Assembly (NCBI GenBank): GCA_021739805.1
Contig: JAIPBB010000145.1
Coordinates: 1-12,680, forward strand
DNA from: Saprospiraceae bacterium
GTDB taxonomy: Bacteria > Bacteroidota > Bacteroidia > Bacteroidales > JAIPBB01
Direction: 5' to 3'
Length of the DNA stretch: 12,680 bases
The notes under the pieces were generated by a model. The model saw nothing but the letters and a program-made list of their open reading frames with translations, was not told the origin of the DNA and ran no database searches. Of the stretch, positions 7,476 to 12,680 are shown piece after piece (the first letter of the stretch is position 1; each line of letters begins with the position of its first letter). The position numbers and the translations under genes are program-made.

Positions 7476-8360
7476 ATGAAAATCAGCTATCTTTTTATAT
7501 TTATCATTCTGCTCACTTCAGCCTGTGGACAAAACTCAAATCAAAGTCAATCTTTAAATCAAGATACACTCACCGAAATTCAGGATATAACAAAGAAACC
7601 TTATCAAATAATAAATCCATCTGGCGAAATTTTAGAAACACGAATTCTACCACCTGAAGGATTTCAAAGAATTAAAATCCCTGATAGTTCTTTCGCAGAA
7701 TATTTGCGAAAATTACCATTAAAGCCACATTGCTCAAGTGTTTTATTATATAATGGAAGTCCAATGCCAAAACACAATGTTTATGATGCAGTTGTTAAAT
7801 TAGATATTGGTGAAAAAGACCTTCATCAATGTGCTGATGCTGTAATGCGTTTAAGAGCTGAATATTTATGGAATCAAAAACAATATGACAAAATCCATTT
7901 TAATTTTACAAATGGTTTTCAGGTTGATTATTCTGAATGGATGAAAGGAAAGAGAATTGTTGTTAAGGGAAATAAAACCTATTGGAAACAAAGCACTTCT
8001 CCTTCAAATACATATAAAGATTTTTGGAATTATATGGAAATTGTTTTCAGCTATGCTGGAACATTATCTCTTGAAAAAGAACTAAAGGCTGTTGACATTA
8101 ATGACATGAAAATTGGAGATGTTTTCATTCATGGTGGCTCTCCCGGCCACGCTATAATCGTTGTTGATATGGCAATAAATCAAGAAACAAATAAAAAAAT
8201 ATTTCTCCTTGCACAAAGTTATATGCCGGCACAGGAAATTCAGATTCTTAAAAATCCGAATAACAAAAGCCTTAGTCCATGGTATTCTCTTGAATTTGGT
8301 GAGATATTAGAAACTCCTGAATGGACTTTTAATAAAGGTGATTTGAAAAGATTTGAATAA
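7476..8360 (+). CDS. DUF4846 family lipoprotein
   Basis: A 294-residue predicted lipoprotein. The signal peptide covers residues 1-16 and ends in lipobox LTSAC with C17, followed by a Q/N/S-rich linker to about residue 36. The rest matches my memory of the DUF4846 family of Bacteroidota, whose function is not established. Conspicuous conserved-looking motifs are 'QCADAVMRLRAEYLW' (C119, R125, E129) and 'GDVFIHGGSPGHAIIVVDMA' (G214-D215, H219, H225, D231). A third segment is 'LLAQSYMPAQEIQIL' at 245-258. The order (Cys at the start of a helix, GD-x-F, GHA-x-I, then a short final strand) recalls papain-like NlpC/P60 enzymes. That would suggest a cell-envelope hydrolase, but this is inference. 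It stands alone: the gaps on both sides lack coupled genes. The start is fixed by the signal peptide. Confidence 0.85.
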   Translation: MKISYLFIFIILLTSACGQNSNQSQSLNQDTLTEIQDITKKPYQIINPSGEILETRILPPEGFQRIKIPDSSFAEYLRKLPLKPHCSSVLLYNGSPMPKHNVYDAVVKLDIGEKDLHQCADAVMRLRAEYLWNQKQYDKIHFNFTNGFQVDYSEWMKGKRIVVKGNKTYWKQSTSPSNTYKDFWNYMEIVFSYAGTLSLEKELKAVDINDMKIGDVFIHGGSPGHAIIVVDMAINQETNKKIFLLAQSYMPAQEIQILKNPNNKSLSPWYSLEFGEILETPEWTFNKGDLKRFE

Positions 8361-8442
8361 CAAAATAATTATTTCTATTTTTTCTTCTAATAACTATTTT
8401 TAATTCATCTAATCCTATTACTTTTAATCAAATTTCCATACA

Positions 8443-8907
8443 ATGAAAATAACAATACGAAAAGCCACCGAAAACGATTTTTCTGCAATATTATCTTTAA
8501 TTAAAGAACTGGCATTGTTTGAAAAAGCTCCTGAAAAAGTCACTAATTCAGTCGAGCAAATGAAAGCTGAACAAGATTTGTTTTATTGCTTTGTTGCTGA
8601 AACTGAAACCAAAGAAATTGTTGGATTTGCTATGTTTAACATAGCTTATTACACATGGATAGGAAAATCTTTATATTTAGATGATTTGTACGTTAAAGAA
8701 TCATATAGAGGCAACAAAATTGGCAGTCGTTTATTGGAGAAAATATTTGAAGTTGCGAAAGAAGAAAACTGCAAAAGAGTTCGTTGGCAAGTTTTAAACT
8801 GGAATGCTCCTGCACTTGAGATGTATAAAAAATTAAATGCCACTATTGATGATGAATGGATTAATTGTGATTTTGATTTTCAGGGGATAAAAGAGTTTAA
8901 AATTTAA
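8443..8907 (+). CDS. GNAT N-acetyltransferase, SSAT-like (diamine/thialysine acetyltransferase type)
   Basis: A 154-residue single-domain GNAT enzyme that transfers acetyl from acetyl-CoA to a small amine. It resembles spermidine/spermine N1-acetyltransferase and the related SAT2 along its whole length. Shared segments are 'IRKATENDFSAILSLIKELA' at the start, 'YTWIGKSLYLDDLYV' at 70-84 and 'YRGNKIGSRLLEKI' at 88-101. The last is the pyrophosphate-binding motif A, with K92 in place of the first glycine of RxxGxG. 'VLNWNAPALEMYKKLNA' (117-133) provides Y128 in the position of the SSAT general acid tyrosine. The true substrate (polyamine, thialysine or other amine) cannot be told from sequence. 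Cytoplasmic. It is convergent with the regulator on the opposite strand, with only 8 bp between the two stop codons. Confidence 0.9.
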   Translation: MKITIRKATENDFSAILSLIKELALFEKAPEKVTNSVEQMKAEQDLFYCFVAETETKEIVGFAMFNIAYYTWIGKSLYLDDLYVKESYRGNKIGSRLLEKIFEVAKEENCKRVRWQVLNWNAPALEMYKKLNATIDDEWINCDFDFQGIKEFKI

Positions 8908-8915
8908 TTTACTCC

Positions 8916-9605
8916 TTATGCAGAAATTTTTGCCAAATCTTTTAAACCTTTAATATCCTTTAACTTAATTCGTTGGCTATTAAAAGCAATTAATTGATTT
9001 TCACTAAAATCATGCAAATATTTAGTAATTTTATTTCTATCAATATTTGTGTAATCAATTAAATTCTTTTTTAATAGATTAATTGTTTCGGAGCCAAATT
9101 TATTATATACCAATATAAGAGTCTCCGCAAGTCTTTCTTTTTCTGTTTTATGAATTATTGATAAGTTTCGTTGCTCAGCTTCAATTAACTGTTTGTTTAG
9201 ACAGTCAATTATGCAATAAGATAAATCAGGATTATTTTTCAGCATTTCAAGAAAACTGGGAATAGGGATTTCACAAACATTAGAATCTTCTATGGCTACC
9301 ACACTGCTTGAGTGATTTTTACCGGTAATAATTGACCTTAGTCCAAACAAATCTCCAGAAGAAACAAATCTCACAATTTGATTTTTTCCATTAATTCCCT
9401 TTTTAAATATTTTAACTTTTCCTTCTCTCAAATAATAAACTGCTTCGGGTTTAGAATTTTCAAGATATAAGTTTTCATTTTTTCTAATAAACGTATTTGT
9501 TCTATTGTCACATATGCTTATAATATCCTTTATTTTGGATTCATCAAAGCAAGTGCTAACGATGCTTTTAATGTCACTTTGATTTAATTCTTTTTCTTTT
9601 TTCAT
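8916..9605 (-). CDS. Crp/Fnr family transcriptional regulator, divergent recognition helix
   Basis: A 229-residue cytoplasmic regulator. Residues 35-140 form a cyclic-nucleotide-binding-like beta roll ('LREGKVKIFKKG', 'VSSGDLFGLRSIITG'), then the long dimer helix ('YCIIDCLNKQLIEAEQRNL') and a C-terminal winged HTH. It lacks the cAMP-contact signature of CRP. It has no N-terminal cysteine cluster (only C19 and C32), although C111 in 'SNVCEIP' falls where FNR has its fourth iron-sulfur ligand. In the recognition helix 'DRNKITKYL', the usual E-x3-R is replaced by N191 and K195, so its operator is probably unlike TTGAT or TGTGA. I chose ATG 9605; an upstream in-frame ATG at 9629 adds eight residues (MFNLKFVV) and is less likely. 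Divergent from the FNR-type gene across a 244-bp region. Effector unknown. Confidence 0.87.
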   Translation of the reverse strand: MKKEKELNQSDIKSIVSTCFDESKIKDIISICDNRTNTFIRKNENLYLENSKPEAVYYLREGKVKIFKKGINGKNQIVRFVSSGDLFGLRSIITGKNHSSSVVAIEDSNVCEIPIPSFLEMLKNNPDLSYCIIDCLNKQLIEAEQRNLSIIHKTEKERLAETLILVYNKFGSETINLLKKNLIDYTNIDRNKITKYLHDFSENQLIAFNSQRIKLKDIKGLKDLAKISA

Positions 9606-9849
9606 GACTACAAACTTTAAATTAAACAATAGATTTTGAACTGAATTTTTAGACTATAAAATTACTATCGAAACATTGCTATTAAAAGCTTTAAGGCTTG
9701 TATTAATTTGTATTGCAATATGAGTTTTCATATAATTTTTTATGACTATTGTCAATTAATTCCATTATATTTTTTTGTTTATGATTTTGTTATAATTTTG
9801 CTAGTATCTTAGTTGTTTGGATAATATTTTATGTAAGTTTGAAAGAAAA
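9606..9849. promoter_or_regulatory. divergent intergenic region between two Crp/Fnr regulators
   Basis: 244 bp of very AT-rich DNA that must hold the promoters of both regulator genes. It contains a perfect 10-bp palindrome TATTGCAATA (9711-9720), the dyad TCATA-N8-TATGA (9728-9745) and AAGC-N6-GCTT (9686-9699). None matches the FNR consensus TTGAT-N4-ATCAA or the CRP consensus. They are candidate operators only by position and symmetry, and in DNA this AT-rich short dyads are expected by chance. Confidence 0.4.
9793..9800 (+). promoter_or_regulatory. possible -7 element (TAATTTTG) of FNR-type regulator
   Basis: TAATTTTG fits the Bacteroidota -7 consensus TAnnTTTG and lies about 50 bp before ATG 9850. 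The nearest upstream TTTG (9774-9777) is only 15 bp away, shorter than the usual 19-21 bp spacing, so the call is weak. Transcription from here would start near 9807, just upstream of the alternative TTG start at 9817. Confidence 0.35.
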
Positions 9850-10542
9850 ATGATAAATAATATTGAAGAGATTAATTGTGTTGATTGTAAATATCAATCT
9901 AGTTGTTTCAATGAGCTTGTTCAATCCGAGCTTGAATTTATTAATCAAAAAAAGGTTCTGGTAAAATTTAACAAAGGAGAAACCATATATAAACAAGGAA
10001 CATTTTCTTCGAATATTATGTATATTATTGAAGGCTTTGCATCCAAATACATAGAAGGACCAAATAATAAAAACCTTATTGTAAAAATCTTAAAACCATC
10101 CGAATACATAGGATTATCTTCTTTGTTTTGCATAAACGAGCATTGTTATTATTCAGTAACTGCAATTACTGATACGATGGTATGTTTAATTAAGAAAGAT
10201 GATTTCACAAAATTAGTATCAACAAACAACAAATTTGCCCAGGAAATAATAAAATGGTATTGCAAAAACGATAAGGGAACATTTAATAAACTAAAAAGCA
10301 TTTCGAGTAAACACATGCCCGGTTTATTAGCCGAAACTATTATTTATATTAGTCAAGAAGAATACAAAGAAATTGGTTCTTCAATAACACGAAAAAACTT
10401 AGCTGAGTTAGCCGGAATTTCTGTTGAAAGTACAATTCGCATCTTATCAGAATTTAAGAAGGAAAAAATTATTGATTTCGATGGTAAAACTGTTAAAATT
10501 TTAAACAAGGACAAATTGCTCAACATCAGCAAAAAAGGATAG
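9850..10542 (+). CDS. FNR-type Crp/Fnr regulator with predicted [4Fe-4S] cluster
   Basis: A 230-residue cytoplasmic regulator with an N-terminal cysteine motif C10-x2-C13-x5-C19, a beta-roll sensor domain (about 25-130), a dimerisation helix and a C-terminal HTH. A fourth cysteine, C112 in 'DTMVCLI', completes the set. The spacing equals that of the E. coli FNR ligands C20, C23, C29 and C122 with a constant offset of ten. This strongly suggests an oxygen-labile [4Fe-4S] cluster and anaerobic activation. The recognition helix reads 'SVESTIRIL': E193 and R197 match FNR E209 and R213, but I196 replaces S212, so the half-site may differ from TTGAT. The frame extends to a TTG at 9817; ATG 9850 is preferred because it gives a compact FNR-like N-terminus. 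Diverges from another Crp/Fnr gene. Its targets are not visible. Confidence 0.88.
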   Translation: MINNIEEINCVDCKYQSSCFNELVQSELEFINQKKVLVKFNKGETIYKQGTFSSNIMYIIEGFASKYIEGPNNKNLIVKILKPSEYIGLSSLFCINEHCYYSVTAITDTMVCLIKKDDFTKLVSTNNKFAQEIIKWYCKNDKGTFNKLKSISSKHMPGLLAETIIYISQEEYKEIGSSITRKNLAELAGISVESTIRILSEFKKEKIIDFDGKTVKILNKDKLLNISKKG

Positions 10543-10630
10543 TTCATATTGAATATTTTATCATTTCCATAATTCACAATCATAAATTTTTAATATAAAT
10601 AAACTCATATAACCATATTTGTAATTTTTA

Positions 10631-10638
10631 TATATTTG
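10631..10638 (+). promoter_or_regulatory. possible -7 element (TATATTTG) of TPR protein gene
   Basis: TATATTTG matches TAnnTTTG and sits 25 bp before ATG 10664, a plausible leader length. No TTG-type -33 element is found at the expected distance. The region is mostly A and T, so a chance match is possible. Confidence 0.35.
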
Positions 10639-10663
10639 TTTGTAATTCTAAAATATCCTCATT

Positions 10664-11851
10664 ATGAAAAAGACCCAAACATTAATTTTAGTTCTATTTT
10701 TATTCCCTATTTTACTCAATGCACAATTAACAAGAAAAGAAACAAAAGCTGTTAAAAAGTCCCAAAAGCACTATGAAAACAAGGAGTATAAAGATGCAAT
10801 TGCGACATTATCACCTGTATTAAATGCACATAGTGATAATTGCGATTTATGGGAGCTTGAGATAACTTATAGAAAAGCGAGTTATGAATATTCTTATTCA
10901 TACGGCGATTTAGCAAGCCAAATGTTAGAAGCATTGAAAGGTGGAGGTAAGAATATTACTATTTATATGAATGAAAAGAAACCCGAACAATATTTACAGG
11001 AATTTCTGGAATCTTGCTATATAGCAACCTTGAAATGCGAGGTTAGTCATCTGGCTTCTGTGGCGATTAGGACTTATCTTGTTGATGAAGCTGTTGACAC
11101 AGCTGTATCAGATGAAGCAAAAGAACAGTTTAAACTAGCTGAAATGGAATTTCAAAAACAAAACTTTGGTAAAGCTATTGAATATTATAGTAAAGCTATA
11201 GAAATTGATTCAACTTTTTATCAGGCAAAGTTATACAAAGGTGATTCTTATTATAATATGAATGAACCGGAAAATAGTCTTATTTACTTCAAAGAAGCTA
11301 TAAAAATGTACCCAAACAAACTGGAACCAAGAAAATATTTAGTTGATGCTTATATAAATATGGATTTATGGGAAGATGCAGAGAAAGCTTGTATAGAGGC
11401 TATTTTCGTGTATCCCGGAAGTGGTATGTTTGATAAATTAGCTTATATTGTTCAAAACCAAAATTTAAGATTAAATAAGCATTGGATGATAAGAAATTTT
11501 GAACCAAATGTGGCTTTTAGTGAGCAAAATCAATTATCAGAAGAACCATGGAAATATTATCGTGAAGCGAAAGAAAAAATATTACCATATTGCGACTCGC
11601 TTGGCATTATTATTAAACCAAACACTTTAACTGAACAAAAGTATTTAGAAGCTTATTGTTGGGAATATATGCTTGATAATTCTAAGGATGAAAAACTTGA
11701 TTTCGCAAGGAGTATGCAAAAGAAAGGCTTTCTTGATTGTTATGTTTTGCTCTCAATGTATCATTTTTCAGTATATAAACAATACACTGATTTTTCAGCA
11801 AACAACAAGGAAAAACTAACAGAATATATTAAAACATATCTTATTGAGTAG
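10664..11851 (+). CDS. exported tetratricopeptide repeat protein
   Basis: A 395-residue protein with a signal peptide (MKK, hydrophobic core 7-18, cleavage probably after 'LLNA' at A20), so it is periplasmic or outer-membrane associated. A TPR-like helix pair lies at about 24-57 and three consecutive 34-residue TPRs at about 153-186, 187-220 and 221-254, for example 'AIEYYSKAIEIDSTF' and 'SLIYFKEAIKMYPNK'. Residues 58-150 and 255-395 are helical-looking without recognisable motifs. TPRs mediate protein-protein contacts, so a scaffold role is likely but the partner is unknown. It is a single gene with its own upstream gap of 121 bp. The next gene begins 53 bp downstream on the same strand. The start is fixed by the signal peptide. 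Confidence 0.85.
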   Translation: MKKTQTLILVLFLFPILLNAQLTRKETKAVKKSQKHYENKEYKDAIATLSPVLNAHSDNCDLWELEITYRKASYEYSYSYGDLASQMLEALKGGGKNITIYMNEKKPEQYLQEFLESCYIATLKCEVSHLASVAIRTYLVDEAVDTAVSDEAKEQFKLAEMEFQKQNFGKAIEYYSKAIEIDSTFYQAKLYKGDSYYNMNEPENSLIYFKEAIKMYPNKLEPRKYLVDAYINMDLWEDAEKACIEAIFVYPGSGMFDKLAYIVQNQNLRLNKHWMIRNFEPNVAFSEQNQLSEEPWKYYREAKEKILPYCDSLGIIIKPNTLTEQKYLEAYCWEYMLDNSKDEKLDFARSMQKKGFLDCYVLLSMYHFSVYKQYTDFSANNKEKLTEYIKTYLIE

Positions 11852-11904
11852 TTGAAATTATTATTCCTTCTAAGTTTATTCAGATTAAAATAGGTTGAAA
11901 TTAT

Positions 11905-12680
11905 ATGGAACAAAAAGAGCTTTATAATAAATTAATTGAAGCTTATTCCGACAGAAATTTAAATCGGATTACAGGCAAATTAATTGAACTTTATAAAAAT
12001 AAGAATTATAGGAAGATTAGAGAAATAACTAATAAAATTTCAAAATTCGTTGACATCGATGAAGAAAACGATGCAAAGTGTTTTTCCAAACTTGTGGTCT
12101 TATATCATCCTGATAAAGGAGAATCTATCAGAAAAGCTATTGAACAACATTTCACCGAAAATGATTTGGAAAATCTCACCAGATATTCTCATATTCATTT
12201 ATTAGACAATTTTGACCTTATACCAATTAGCACTATAGATATAAACGTTGATTATAATCCCGAATATAGATGGGAAGAAAACAACAGAAAATGTGATTAT
12301 ACTTTTGACCCAAGTGAAGAAGAACACGAAGAATATCTTGAATCAGAAGAATACGAAAAATCATTCTATAATGCTTTTAAATTAAGGATTTATGGAGATT
12401 TAAATATTGATTTCCCAACTCACTATCTCGAAGATTTCGAAGAGTTTGAAATGTCGTTTAATGGAATTGAAACCTTGGATGGAGTTGAATACTGCAAGCA
12501 TGTTGTAAGTTTCGACCTGTCGAATAATGAAATAGTTGATATTTCAGAACTTTGGGAGCTAAACAAACTGGAAGAACTGTTTTTGGCAAATAATCAAATT
12601 GGAATTATCGATACTTTAAGTAACCTGACAAATTTGAGAGTAGTCGATTTATCCGGCAATCAAATTGATGATATCTCACC
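11905..12680 (+). CDS. J-domain-like / leucine-rich repeat protein, N-terminal part
   Basis: Open reading frame running off the right edge; 258 complete codons are visible. There is no signal peptide, so it is probably cytoplasmic. Residues 1-50 look helical. Residues 58-80 read 'FSKLVVLYHPDKGESIRKAI', which carries the HPD tripeptide (H68-P69-D70) in the context of J-domain helix II, loop and helix III; J domains use HPD to stimulate Hsp70 ATPase. An acidic stretch follows ('DPSEEEHEEYLESEEYEKS'). From about residue 199 there are 22-residue leucine-rich repeats of the SDS22/internalin type: 'VVSFDLSNNEIVDIS', then 'LEELFLANNQIGIIDTLSNL' and 'LRVVDLSGNQIDDIS', with more surely beyond the window. 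I do not know a named family for this architecture. ATG 11905 is the first good start after the upstream stop. Its gene could be co-transcribed with the TPR gene. Confidence 0.8.
   Translation, partial: MEQKELYNKLIEAYSDRNLNRITGKLIELYKNKNYRKIREITNKISKFVDIDEENDAKCFSKLVVLYHPDKGESIRKAIEQHFTENDLENLTRYSHIHLLDNFDLIPISTIDINVDYNPEYRWEENNRKCDYTFDPSEEEHEEYLESEEYEKSFYNAFKLRIYGDLNIDFPTHYLEDFEEFEMSFNGIETLDGVEYCKHVVSFDLSNNEIVDISELWELNKLEELFLANNQIGIIDTLSNLTNLRVVDLSGNQIDDIS

Noticed and set aside
8920..8933. Near-palindrome GCAGAAATTTTTGC as a bidirectional terminator between convergent genes
   Set aside because: It has no loop, includes a G-T pair and lies inside the coding end of the minus-strand regulator, so a stable terminator hairpin is unlikely.
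9817..9849. TTG start at 9817 for the FNR-type regulator
   Set aside because: It adds eleven residues including a cysteine not needed for the FNR pattern, and ATG 9850 is the stronger start codon. It cannot be fully excluded.
11851..11904. Direct repeat GTTGAAATTAT (11851-11861 and 11894-11904)
   Set aside because: Eleven AT-rich bases repeated once, partly made of a stop codon and leader sequence; no associated element, so chance is likely.

Overview
The window looks like chromosomal DNA from a member of the Bacteroidota. It is very AT-rich and has no clear Shine-Dalgarno sequences ahead of its genes. It encodes a DUF4846-type lipoprotein, a second lipoprotein that is a GH2 beta-mannosidase closely resembling Bacteroides BtMan2A, and Crp/Fnr regulators. 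A few TAnnTTTG-like -7 elements are present. The genus cannot be told from the sequence. No rRNA, tRNA, CRISPR array, transposase or phage gene was seen.

Layout. Positions 1-4057 are the end of a tripartite efflux locus: the C-terminal part of a periplasmic adaptor (MFP) followed by an RND permease. The permease reading frame is broken by an apparent one-base deletion inside TM3 (about 1803-1808), leaving a 387-residue and a 749-residue half. A strong hairpin terminator (4076-4111) closes the locus. Then come a lipoprotein beta-mannosidase (4176-6776) and, 9 bp later, a small two-TM protein of unknown function (6786-7286). A gap of about 190 bp holds a perfect 15-bp inverted repeat (7337-7351 / 7405-7419). 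It is followed by a DUF4846 lipoprotein (7476-8360) and an SSAT-like GNAT acetyltransferase (8443-8907).

The second regulatory part holds two divergently oriented Crp/Fnr-family regulators separated by a 244-bp AT-rich intergenic region. The minus-strand one (8916-9605) lacks an N-terminal cysteine cluster and has an altered recognition helix. The plus-strand one (9850-10542) has four cysteines with exactly the spacing of the [4Fe-4S] ligands of E. coli FNR, so it is probably an oxygen or redox sensor. Downstream are an exported TPR protein (10664-11851) and the start of a cytoplasmic protein (11905 to the window edge) that joins a J-domain-like HPD segment to leucine-rich repeats.

The genes do not form one obvious pathway. 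The efflux genes are an operon, the mannosidase and its small neighbour may be co-transcribed, and the rest are mostly single genes. The most unusual items are the J-domain/LRR protein, the FNR-type regulator paired with a divergent degenerate paralogue, the broken RND pump, the NlpC/P60-like pattern in the DUF4846 lipoprotein and the 15-bp inverted repeat element.
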